Shown: piece after piece, positions 1 to 5,894 of the stretch
Layout: each line of letters opens with the position of its first letter
Position numbering within the stretch: position 1 is the stretch's first letter
NCBI GenBank assembly: GCA_947176715.1
Contig: CAMWRR010000093.1
Span: 1-7,244, forward strand
Source: an uncultured Rikenellaceae bacterium
GTDB taxonomy: Bacteria; Bacteroidota; Bacteroidia; Bacteroidales; Rikenellaceae
DNA: 7,244 bases
Direction: 5' to 3'
Program-made: the position numbers and the translations under genes
Notes under the pieces: model-generated
What the model was told of the DNA's origin: nothing
Seen by the model: only the letters and a program-made list of their open reading frames with translations
Databases searched by the model: none

Positions 1-43
1 TGTGCGTCCGGATGGCGGCCCGAGCGGAGCGAGGGCCATAGAC

Positions 44-55
44 AAGGAATTCCTT
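44..55. repeat. 12-bp perfect palindrome, copy 1
   Basis: AAGGAATTCCTT is a perfect palindrome. Three bases further on comes AAAAGGTCTTTT (59-70), a second near-palindrome with 5-bp arms. The same pair occurs at 649-660 and 664-675, where only one spacer base differs. It could be a site for a dimeric DNA-binding protein, but no evidence of use is visible. Confidence 0.5.
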
Positions 56-213
56 ATGAAAAGGTCTTTTAAAGCGGTGAGGGGGCTGTTAGCGGGGAGT
101 CGGTGAGCTTCACAAGGGGCGGAGCCTGCGGGGGACCGCACATCGCGGGAGTTTTAACAGATGCGGTTAGGTACTCTCAGCGAATAACGCTTATAGTTTC
201 GTTACTCTCACTT

Positions 214-245
214 GCGGGCCTCCGTGGGGGGAGGCTCCGGCCCGC
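214..245. other. GC-rich hairpin in long repeat copy 1
   Basis: Two alternative stems are visible. GCCTCC (218-223) pairs with GGAGGC (230-235) around a 6-base loop, and GCGGGCC (214-220) pairs with GGCCCGC (239-245). In copy 2 the inner stem is unchanged while the loop differs by one base. A small CCGC-CAA-GCGG hairpin follows at 271-281. The strand of any transcript is unknown. Confidence 0.55.
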
Positions 246-295
246 TCGTCCCCTCCGCTGCGCTACGGGGCCGCCAAGCGGAAAGGCTTACGGTC

Positions 296-545
296 CTCGT
301 GCCTCGGACCGAATCGAGCGGAACTGTGTTTGACCTCTTCGCTGACGCACGGACCGAATCAAGCGGAATGTTGTTTCATGTCTTTTCTGGTGCACGTACT
401 GAATTAAGCCGAATTGTATCTGATGCTTCTCGCTGGTGTACGTACGCAACAATGCGGAATGCTCCTATAGCCATCGCTGACGCATGGACCTGATAAAGCA
501 TAACCTGCTATGGTCTTAGTTGGTACTCGGGCCGAACCTTCGTAG
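296..545. repeat. Degenerate tandem repeats of about 45 bp, array 1
   Basis: A motif resembling ACCGAATCAAGCGGAA recurs at nearly regular spacing. Anchors begin at 311, 356, 401, 447, 491 and about 534, giving intervals of 45, 45, 46, 44 and 43 bp. Between anchors a T-rich stretch (tgtgtttgacctctt-like) is followed by a GCTGG/GCTGA-like and then a GCACG-like element. The first three units are easily seen and later ones decay progressively. Because 45 is a multiple of three, a translated frame shows a spurious 15-residue periodicity (RTESSG...). I do not recognise the family. It is not a CRISPR array, because there are no conserved repeats separated by unique spacers. Confidence 0.78.
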
Positions 546-648
546 AATTATGCTTGCGAGACGATACGGTGCTTTGTGTTTGACTGTATGCGCATTAGCC
601 GAACCTGTGCGTCCGGATGGTGGCCCGAGCGGAGCGAGGGCCATAGAC

Positions 649-660
649 AAGGAATTCCTT
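649..660. repeat. 12-bp perfect palindrome, copy 2
   Basis: AAGGAATTCCTT is repeated exactly 605 bp from the copy at 44-55 and is again followed by AAAAGGTCTTTT (664-675). Both elements are unchanged between copies, although the sequence immediately after them (676-713) is among the least conserved parts of the unit. Confidence 0.5.
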
Positions 661-817
661 GTGAAAAGGTCTTTTGCGCGGGGAGAGAGCTTTTAGCGTG
701 AAGCCGGAGTGGTTCACAAGGGGCGGAGCCTGCGGGGGACCGCACATCGCGGGAGTTTTAGCAGATGCGGTTAGGCACTCTCAGCGAATAACGCTTATAG
801 CTTCGTTACCCTCTATT

Positions 818-849
818 GCGGGCCTCCGTTGGGGGAGGCTCCGGCCCGT
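818..849. other. GC-rich hairpin in long repeat copy 2
   Basis: This is the counterpart of the hairpin at 214-245. GCCTCC (822-827) pairs with GGAGGC (834-839), with the loop changed from gtgggg to gttggg. The outer arms are GCGGGCC (818-824) and GGCCCGT (843-849), so the terminal pair becomes a G-T (G-U in RNA) wobble. Confidence 0.55.
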
Positions 850-899
850 TCGTCCCCTCCGCTGCGCTACGGGGCCGCCAAGCGGAAAGGCTTACGGTC

Positions 900-1110
900 C
901 TCGTGCCTCGGACCGAATCGAGCGGAACTGTGTTTGACCTCCTCGCTGACGCACGGACCGAATCAAGCGGAATTTGTGTTTCATGTCCTTTCTGGTGCAC
1001 GTACTGAATTAAGCCGAATTGTGTCTGATGCCTCTCGTGGTGCACGTACGCAACAACATGGAATACACCTATAGCCTCGCTGTAGCACGTACGAGATAAG
1101 GCAAAACCCG
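900..1110. repeat. Degenerate tandem repeats of about 45 bp, array 2
   Basis: This is the equivalent of the array at 296-545 inside the second long repeat. Anchors start at 915, 960, 1006, 1051 and about 1094 (intervals 45, 46, 45, 43). The units pair one-to-one with those of array 1 and resemble their counterparts more than they resemble each other. The 45-bp amplification is therefore older than the 605-bp duplication. Confidence 0.75.
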
Positions 1111-1140
1111 CTATGTTCTTAGCTGTCGCTCGGCCCGCAT

Positions 1141-1230
1141 CTCTCAACAGATATAAGTATCAATAATTCCCTTATCCCGACGCACGTTATTATATAAAGA
1201 CTCTTTGTCAAAGCGAATACCAAACAACAA
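1141..1230. other. AT-rich stretch between repeat and terminator, nothing assigned
   Basis: This AT-rich segment separates the repeat region from the nqrF terminator. I see no gene, RNA gene or convincing promoter. A short CTTTG-T-CAAAG inverted repeat lies at 1203-1213. Confidence 0.4.
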
Positions 1231-1267
1231 TAAAAAAATCCCGCGAAGCCAATCGCGGGATCTTTTT
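1231..1267 (-). terminator. Intrinsic terminator of the nqr operon
   Basis: A 9-bp perfect stem, ATCCCGCGA (1238-1246) with TCGCGGGAT (1253-1261), closes on a 6-base loop. Read on the minus strand, the stem lies 7 bp past the nqrF stop codon and runs into seven T residues (complement of A 1232-1238), the classic Rho-independent layout. On the plus strand the stem is followed by a five-T run (1263-1267), so it may also stop transcripts arriving from the repeat region. Confidence 0.93.
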
Positions 1268-1268
1268 A

Positions 1269-2534
1269 TTAAGAACCGAAGTTATCGTACAAGATATTCT
1301 CAGGCGGTACGCCGAGACTGTCGAGCATCTTAACAACGGACGATATCATCATGGGGGGGCCGCACATCAGGTAGAGGCAGCCTTCGGGGTCTTCGTGGTT
1401 CTTGAGATAGTTCTCGTAGAGCACGTTGTGAACGAATCCCACTTTGTAGGGAACGCCTGCCGCGTCGGCTTCGGGGTCTTCGCGGTCGAGGGCGAGGTTG
1501 AACTTGAAGTTGGGGAAGTCTTTCTCTATCTGGTGGAACTCCTCGAGATAGGGGGCCTCTTTAAGCGCACGTGCGCCGTACCAGAACGAGACGGGACGTT
1601 TTGTCTTCTCGGTCTTGAACAGGTGCATTATATGGCTTCGCATGGGGGCCATACCTGCGCCGCCGCCGATGAATATGAGCTCCTGAGTGTCGGGCAGGTT
1701 GTCCGGCAGGAAGAATTCGCCGTAGGGACCCGATATGGTGACCTTGTCTCCCGGTTTGCGCGAGAATATGTACGACGAGCATATACCGGGGTTGACGTTC
1801 ATGAAGCTGCCTGTGGCACGGTCGAACGGGGGCGTTGCTATACGGATGTTGAGCATTATGATGTTGCCCTCCGCCGGGTGGTTGGCCATAGAGTAGGCGC
1901 GGAACGTAGGCTCGGGGTTGGTGGTCGTAAGATCCCACATCTTCATCTTGTCCCAGTCGGCACGGAAACGTTCGTCCACGTCCATATCCGAGAACTTGAT
2001 CTCCTTGTATTTGGGAATATCTATCTGGATGTAACCGCCGCTACGGAACTTGAGGTTCTCTCCCTCGGGCAGCTTGACGACGAACTCCTTGAGGAATGTC
2101 GATATGTTGCGGTTCGATACCACCTCGCACTCCCATTTCTTGACGCCGAGTACCGCTTCGGGAACCTTTATCTTGAGGTCCTCTTTTACCTTGACCTGAC
2201 ATCCGAGGCGCCATTTATCCTTCTGCTGTTTGCGTGTGAAGAAGTTGACCTCGGTGGGGAGTATGTCGCCGCCCCCTTCGAGCACCTGACAGCGGCACAT
2301 ACCGCAAGAGCCGCCTCCGCCGCATGCCGAGGGGAGGAATATGCCTTTGTCGGCGAGGGTCGATAGCAACGAGCCGCCCGGTTCGCATACGAGCTCTTTT
2401 TCTCCGTCGTTTATAGAGATGGTGACGTTGCCGGAGGGCATCAGCTTCTTCTTGGCGAAGAGCAGAAGCGCCACCAACACCAGTATGACGATGAGAAAGG
2501 CTACGACCGAAATGATGATTGAACTGTAGTCCAT
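1269..2534 (-). CDS. nqrF: Na+-NQR subunit F (NADH dehydrogenase module)
   Basis: This is the electron-input subunit. It oxidises NADH on the cytoplasmic side and passes electrons through FAD to a [2Fe-2S] cluster. The 421-residue product starts with a membrane anchor (about 6-27). A plant-type ferredoxin domain follows, with cluster ligands C71, C77, C80 and C112 in the expected C-x5-C-x2-C...C pattern. Next comes a ferredoxin-NADP+-reductase-like domain with the FAD motif RAYS (212-215), SGPYGEF (268-274), the nucleotide-binding GGGAGMAP (290-297) and CGPPMM (391-396). Length is close to the family norm (about 410). It is the last gene of the operon, 71 bp after nqrE and directly before the terminator. 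The leader (AATAAATAAGAA) has no Shine-Dalgarno, and the start is fixed by the position of the anchor. All expected key residues are present. Confidence 0.98.
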   Translation of the reverse strand: MDYSSIIISVVAFLIVILVLVALLLFAKKKLMPSGNVTISINDGEKELVCEPGGSLLSTLADKGIFLPSACGGGGSCGMCRCQVLEGGGDILPTEVNFFTRKQQKDKWRLGCQVKVKEDLKIKVPEAVLGVKKWECEVVSNRNISTFLKEFVVKLPEGENLKFRSGGYIQIDIPKYKEIKFSDMDVDERFRADWDKMKMWDLTTTNPEPTFRAYSMANHPAEGNIIMLNIRIATPPFDRATGSFMNVNPGICSSYIFSRKPGDKVTISGPYGEFFLPDNLPDTQELIFIGGGAGMAPMRSHIMHLFKTEKTKRPVSFWYGARALKEAPYLEEFHQIEKDFPNFKFNLALDREDPEADAAGVPYKVGFVHNVLYENYLKNHEDPEGCLYLMCGPPMMISSVVKMLDSLGVPPENILYDNFGS

Positions 2535-2605
2535 TTCTTATTTATTGTTATCTGTTTGACTTTAAGCTGTTTTGCGTAGACTGACAGCCTGCCGCAATGG
2601 CGAAT

Positions 2606-3223
2606 TTATAGCTGGATACCCATGAACGACATGAACGCTATGCCCATGAGTCCCGTGAGTATGAAGGTTATGCCGACACCGCGCAAGGGGGCGGGTACGT
2701 GCGAGTAGGCTATCTTCTCGCGAACGGCGGCCATGGCCACAATGGCGAGCCACCATCCTATACCCGAGCCGAGAGCGAAAGTAGCGGCCTCGCCAACGTT
2801 GAGATAGTCGCGCTCCTGCATGAAGAGCGAGCCGCCGAGTATGGCGCAGTTAACGGCTATGAGCGGCAGGAAGATACCGAGCTGACCGTAGAGCGCGGGT
2901 GCGAATTTCTCCACCACCATCTCCACAATCTGCACAATGGATGCCACCACCGCTATGAAGACTATCAGGCTTAGGAAGCTGAGGTCGATGTCGGCGTAGC
3001 GTTCGCCGAGCCACGATAGTGCGCCGGCCGAGAGCACGTATTTGTTAAGTATGTAGTTGACGGGCACGGTCACCACCATCACGAAGGTGACGGCTATACC
3101 CAGACCCATCGCGGTCTTTACGCTCTTAGATACGGCGATGTACGAGCACATGCCGAAGAAGAACGCGAAAACCATATTGTCGATGAATATCGACCTTACG
3201 AAAATGCTTAGTAAGTTTTCCAT
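2606..3223 (-). CDS. nqrE: Na+-NQR subunit E, integral membrane
   Basis: This small polytopic membrane subunit pairs with NqrD, its paralogue of opposite membrane topology. It is homologous to RnfA. The 205-residue length is typical. Hydrophobic segments fill the chain (roughly 10-30, 38-58, 80-103, 112-131, 143-166 and 177-203), fitting six helices. C26 in FFFGMC and C126 in AVNCAI match the conserved cysteines that, with those of NqrD, ligate an iron-sulfur centre inside the membrane; this cofactor role is family knowledge. The gene starts 16 bp after the nqrD stop and is preceded by AGGAGAG at 3231-3237, 7 bases from the ATG, which supports this start. Confidence 0.97.
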   Translation of the reverse strand: MENLLSIFVRSIFIDNMVFAFFFGMCSYIAVSKSVKTAMGLGIAVTFVMVVTVPVNYILNKYVLSAGALSWLGERYADIDLSFLSLIVFIAVVASIVQIVEMVVEKFAPALYGQLGIFLPLIAVNCAILGGSLFMQERDYLNVGEAATFALGSGIGWWLAIVAMAAVREKIAYSHVPAPLRGVGITFILTGLMGIAFMSFMGIQL

Positions 3224-3230
3224 ATTCAGT

Positions 3231-3237
3231 CTCTCCT
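3231..3237 (-). promoter_or_regulatory. Shine-Dalgarno-like site of nqrE
   Basis: AGGAGAG on the minus strand lies 7 bases upstream of the nqrE ATG, inside the 16-bp nqrD-nqrE gap. It supports the chosen start and is notable because nqrB, nqrD and nqrF have no such site. Confidence 0.6.
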
Positions 3238-3239
3238 AT

Positions 3240-3884
3240 TTATTCGCAAAGGTTTCTGTTGTGCGAGCGGTGTATCCATATAATGATACCCACGCAAATG
3301 AGTGCCATCGGGGGCAGCAACATGAGGCCGTTGTTGGAGTACCCGTGCGCGTAGAAGCTCTCGGGTATTACGCGGTAGCCCCATACGGTGCCGGCGCCGA
3401 GAAGCTCGCGTACGAAACCGAGGATTACCAGTATCATGCCGTAGCCCAAGCCGTTGCCTATGCCGTCGAGGAATGCGGGCCACGGTTTGTTACCGAGGGC
3501 GAACGCCTCTATACGGCCCATCACTATACAGTTGGTGATGATAAGGCCCACGAATACCGATAGCTGTTTGCTCACGTCGTAGACGAAAGCCTTGAGCACC
3601 TGGTCTACGAGTATCACCAACGCGGCCACCACAACCAGCTGGACGATGATGCGGATACGCGAGGGTATGCCTTTGCGCAGAAGCGAGAGGATAAGGTTGG
3701 CGAACGCCGTCACCACGGTCACCGAGAGCGCCATGACGAAAGCGGGCTGCAGCTTGGCCGTGACAGCCAGTGCGGAACAGATACCGAGTATCTGGACCGT
3801 GATGGGGTTGCTCGCACCCAACGGGTTGGTGAGCAACTTCATATTCTTAGCCGAGAACATCGGCTCTTTCTCTTTATTACTCAT
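3240..3884 (-). CDS. nqrD: Na+-NQR subunit D, integral membrane
   Basis: This integral membrane subunit, homologous to RnfE, sits with NqrE at the centre of the complex and takes part in electron transfer between NqrF and NqrC. The 214 residues match the family length (about 210). After a hydrophilic N-terminus (1-25) there are about six hydrophobic segments. The conserved cysteines are C36 (GICSAL) and C119 (TNCIVMGR), the expected half of the intramembrane Fe-S site shared with NqrE (C26, C126). The ATG at 3884 has only an A/T-rich leader, as is common in Bacteroidota. A 60-bp gap containing a stem-loop separates it from nqrC. A second Met at residue 9 is a possible alternative start, but the longer form fits family length. 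Confidence 0.97.
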   Translation of the reverse strand: MSNKEKEPMFSAKNMKLLTNPLGASNPITVQILGICSALAVTAKLQPAFVMALSVTVVTAFANLILSLLRKGIPSRIRIIVQLVVVAALVILVDQVLKAFVYDVSKQLSVFVGLIITNCIVMGRIEAFALGNKPWPAFLDGIGNGLGYGMILVILGFVRELLGAGTVWGYRVIPESFYAHGYSNNGLMLLPPMALICVGIIIWIHRSHNRNLCE

Positions 3885-3901
3885 GGTTTAATTTCTTAGC
3901 T

Positions 3902-3934
3902 CGTCTCAAACCCCGAAAGGGGCTGTGCGAGACG
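3902..3934 (-). other. Stem-loop in the nqrC-nqrD gap
   Basis: In the 60-bp gap, CGTCTC (3902-3907) can pair with GAGACG (3929-3934), enclosing a tight CCCC/GGGG hairpin (3911-3914 with 3919-3922) on a 4-base loop. In the minus-strand mRNA there is no T-run after it, so it is not a normal terminator. It may be an mRNA processing or stability element, or it may modulate nqrD translation. The role is inferred only from structure and position. Confidence 0.5.
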
Positions 3935-3944
3935 GTGCTGTTAT

Positions 3945-4688
3945 TTACTTAACTCCGTTTTTCACGAGGAACGGTTCGTAGTCGCCTATGCACTCTTTTA
4001 TCATGGCCTGCACCGCACGCGAGGTGATGGTACCGCCCGATATTGCGTCTACGGCGTGAGAGTTACCTGCCGACGAGCCTACGCCTTTGGTGACATTGAT
4101 GCCCACGAACGAGCCGTTGCCGAAGAGGGTCTTGCCCACGAACTGTTTCTGGAATGCCGGGGTAGCTATCTCGGCGCCGAGGCCCGGGGTCTCGCTCTTG
4201 TGGCCGAATACCGCGCCGTCGATGGTGTCGAGGTTGCTCTGCAGAGCTATGTAGCCCCATATCGGACCCCACAGTCCGGTACCGTAGACGGGGAGTATGT
4301 AGCGTACCTGACCGGCGTCGTTACGGCTCACGAAGACGGGAAGTCTGCGCTCTGCCTCGGGTTTGGCGAACTCCGCCTTGAGGTTGTCCAAAGAGGCGAA
4401 AGCGGCCTGCTCCGAGTCGGGTATTCTGTTTCCCTTGCTGTCTACGAGGAAGCTCTCGGTTATGTATTTTTCGTATCTGTCTATGATATACTGGTTCTTG
4501 TCTTTGGCCTTGTTTGCCGCTTCTGCGTCGTAGAGCCCTACCGAGCCGAGTATGTCGCTCATCTTCTCGGCCTGCATGTTGCTCTGCTGACGGGGGCCGA
4601 GCGAGAGCGTCACCAACGAGAGGACCACTGCCACGACCACTACCAGTACGATCGAATATCCGATGATATATGCGTTAGTCTGTTTCAT
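3945..4688 (-). CDS. nqrC: Na+-NQR subunit C, covalent-FMN subunit
   Basis: NqrC relays electrons from the NqrD/E iron centre to the flavin of NqrB. The 247-residue protein has one N-terminal membrane helix (about 7-30) followed by a soluble FMN-binding domain outside the cytoplasmic membrane. The flavinylation motif is near the C-terminus: D214-A-I-S217-G-G-T220-I-T222, in which T220 is the expected phosphoester attachment residue for FMN added by ApbE. The motif reads SGGT rather than the more usual SGAT, a mild variant that keeps the threonine. The start lies 16 bp after the nqrB stop, with a clear GGGAGGAG 8 bases upstream. A 60-bp gap with a stem-loop follows before nqrD. Confidence 0.97.
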   Translation of the reverse strand: MKQTNAYIIGYSIVLVVVVAVVLSLVTLSLGPRQQSNMQAEKMSDILGSVGLYDAEAANKAKDKNQYIIDRYEKYITESFLVDSKGNRIPDSEQAAFASLDNLKAEFAKPEAERRLPVFVSRNDAGQVRYILPVYGTGLWGPIWGYIALQSNLDTIDGAVFGHKSETPGLGAEIATPAFQKQFVGKTLFGNGSFVGINVTKGVGSSAGNSHAVDAISGGTITSRAVQAMIKECIGDYEPFLVKNGVK

Positions 4689-4696
4689 TTGTATTG

Positions 4697-4704
4697 CTCC
4701 TCCC
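4697..4704 (-). promoter_or_regulatory. Strong Shine-Dalgarno site of nqrC
   Basis: GGGAGGAG on the minus strand lies 8 bases before the nqrC ATG and abuts the nqrB stop codon. It is the best ribosome-binding site in the operon and fixes the nqrC start. Confidence 0.7.
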
Positions 4705-5880
4705 TTATTTGGTTGCTTTTTTAAGACGACGGTTTCTGCGGCGGATGTTCGCCTCTACCACGTAATGGTCTATGATGGGAGCCATTGCGTTAAAGAAGAG
4801 TATCGAGAGCATCATGCCTTCGGGGTAGCCGGGGTTGACCACGCGTATGAGCACCGCGAACGCCCCTATGAGGAAACCGTAGATGAATTTGCCTGTGCCT
4901 GTCTGCGAGCCTGTTACGGGGTCGGTAGCCATGAATACGGCACCGAATGCGAAGCCGCCGAGGAGCAGGTGGTAGTATGCCGGCATATCCATGTAGGCGT
5001 TAAGCCCTATGGCGTTGAAAAGCAGACCCATGAGGTAGCCGCCCGCGAACACCGAGAGCATTATGCGCCACGATGCGATGCCGGTGAAGAGCAATATCGC
5101 CGCACCTATCATGATGGCTATGAACGATGTCTCGCCGATACATCCGGGGATGGTACCCACTATCCAGTCGCACACCGAGCTAGATATGTTGAGCGATGGG
5201 GCCTTCTCGGCTATCGAGTTGGCTATCTCGGTAAGGGGGGTTGCGCCCGAATAGCCGTCTACGGTCTGTCCCGCGTTCATGCCGGCTATCCATATCTTCT
5301 CGCCCGATATGTAGGGTGTGTAGGCGAAGAACATGAACGCACGCGCCAAGAGGGCAGGGTTGAAGACGTTCATGCCGGTGCCGCCGAACACCTCTTTGCC
5401 GATGATTACGGCGAAAGCGGTAGATACGGCCACCATCCACAGCGGTGCATCGACGGGCATAATCATAGGTATGAGCATACCCGACACCAAAAAGCCCTCG
5501 TTGACCTCGTGGCCGCGCATCTGGGCGAAGGCGAATTCTATGCCGAGGCCCACCACGTATGATACCACTATTATGGGCAGTACTTTCCAGAAGCCGAAGC
5601 CGAAGCACTCCATCACGCTCATGTCGGCCATGCCCATTGCGCGGAAGTGTTGCAGACCCACGTTGTACATGCCGAACAACAGTGCCGGAAGAAGCGCTAT
5701 CACCACTACCGACATGGTTCGTTTTAGCTCGATCACGTCACGGATATGGCTGCCCGACTTAGTCACGGTGTTGGGGACGTAGAGGAACGTCTCGAAAGCG
5801 TCGAATGTCGAATGCAACTTTGAGAAACGACCTCCCTCCTCGAACTGCGGCTTAATCTTATCTATGTATTTTCGTAACAT
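4705..5880 (-). CDS. nqrB: Na+-NQR subunit B, main membrane flavoprotein
   Basis: NqrB is the largest membrane subunit. It carries a covalent FMN and riboflavin, and is thought to provide the Na+ path and part of the quinone site; homologous to RnfD. The 391 residues begin with a soluble amphipathic N-terminus (FEEGGRFSKLHSTFDAFETF) followed by about ten hydrophobic segments from residue 55 on. The FMN-attachment motif is DGYSGATPLT, with S211-G-A-T214; T214 corresponds to the flavinylated threonine of the family. Other conserved stretches are GKEVFGGTGMNVFNPALLAR (161-180) and FMATDPVTGSQTGTGK (316-331). Length is slightly below that of the Vibrio protein (about 415). It starts 14 bp after nqrA with an A/T-rich leader and no Shine-Dalgarno; the N-terminus (MLRKYIDKIKP) aligns with the family start as I recall it. 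Confidence 0.97.
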   Translation of the reverse strand: MLRKYIDKIKPQFEEGGRFSKLHSTFDAFETFLYVPNTVTKSGSHIRDVIELKRTMSVVVIALLPALLFGMYNVGLQHFRAMGMADMSVMECFGFGFWKVLPIIVVSYVVGLGIEFAFAQMRGHEVNEGFLVSGMLIPMIMPVDAPLWMVAVSTAFAVIIGKEVFGGTGMNVFNPALLARAFMFFAYTPYISGEKIWIAGMNAGQTVDGYSGATPLTEIANSIAEKAPSLNISSSVCDWIVGTIPGCIGETSFIAIMIGAAILLFTGIASWRIMLSVFAGGYLMGLLFNAIGLNAYMDMPAYYHLLLGGFAFGAVFMATDPVTGSQTGTGKFIYGFLIGAFAVLIRVVNPGYPEGMMLSILFFNAMAPIIDHYVVEANIRRRNRRLKKATK

Positions 5881-5894
5881 TATCAGAAATTTAA

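Larger units (their letters stand above)
1..605. repeat. Long direct repeat, copy 1 (period about 605 bp)
   Basis: This is the first copy of a long direct repeat whose second copy begins at 606. Aligned by eye, about 90% of positions match over roughly the first 470 bases, with a poorly conserved patch at about 71-108. Similarity falls off after about 470 and is lost near 540. Most differences are transitions, with a few 1-bp indels. The copy contains, in order, a GC-rich inverted repeat (17-37), a 12-bp palindrome (44-55), a conserved GC-rich block (about 109-155), a hairpin (214-245), a block identical to copy 2 (246-337) and degenerate 45-bp repeats (about 296-545). I find no credible gene: open frames here are short and are not kept in copy 2. 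Because the contig starts at base 1, the true left boundary and total copy number are unknown. The function is not recognised. Confidence 0.88.
606..1140. repeat. Long direct repeat, copy 2 (truncated)
   Basis: This is the second copy of the unit beginning at position 1. It keeps the same order of internal elements: inverted repeat 622-642, palindrome 649-660, hairpin 818-849, identical block 850-941, 45-bp repeats about 900-1110. Similarity to copy 1 fades after about 1075 and ends near 1140, so the last 60 or so bases of the period (545-605) have no counterpart here. The sequence then becomes AT-rich up to the nqrF terminator. A 1-bp insertion near 974 relative to copy 1 shifts every reading frame, which argues against protein coding. 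The function is unknown. Confidence 0.87.

Noticed and set aside
212..493. Plus-strand open frame (93 codons) with a 15-residue periodic pattern (RTESSG...)
   Set aside because: The periodicity comes from the 45-bp DNA repeat. The matching frame in copy 2 (from 816) is shifted by an indel soon after RTESSG and stops at 1007, so the frame is not conserved.
296..1110. Possible CRISPR array
   Set aside because: The repeats are contiguous and degenerate, with no constant repeat and unique spacer alternation and no cas genes nearby.
806..1147. Minus-strand open frame (113 codons) across copy 2
   Set aside because: It has the same repeat-derived periodicity, no domain I recognise and no equally long counterpart in copy 1.
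1189..1211. TTGACA and TATAAT on the minus strand
   Set aside because: Only 11 bp separate the two elements, against about 17 expected, and Bacteroidota use a different promoter consensus (-33 TTTG, -7 TAnnTTTG).
1395..2366. Long plus-strand open frame opposite nqrF (323 codons); a similar one at 4663-5562 opposite nqrB
   Set aside because: Both are antisense shadows of certain, highly conserved genes, a common result of GC-rich codon bias. Their translations look like no protein family.
2572..2597. Weak inverted repeat TTGCG/CGCAA in the nqrE-nqrF gap
   Set aside because: Only 5 bp of stem around a 16-base loop and no T-run, so it is not distinguishable from chance.
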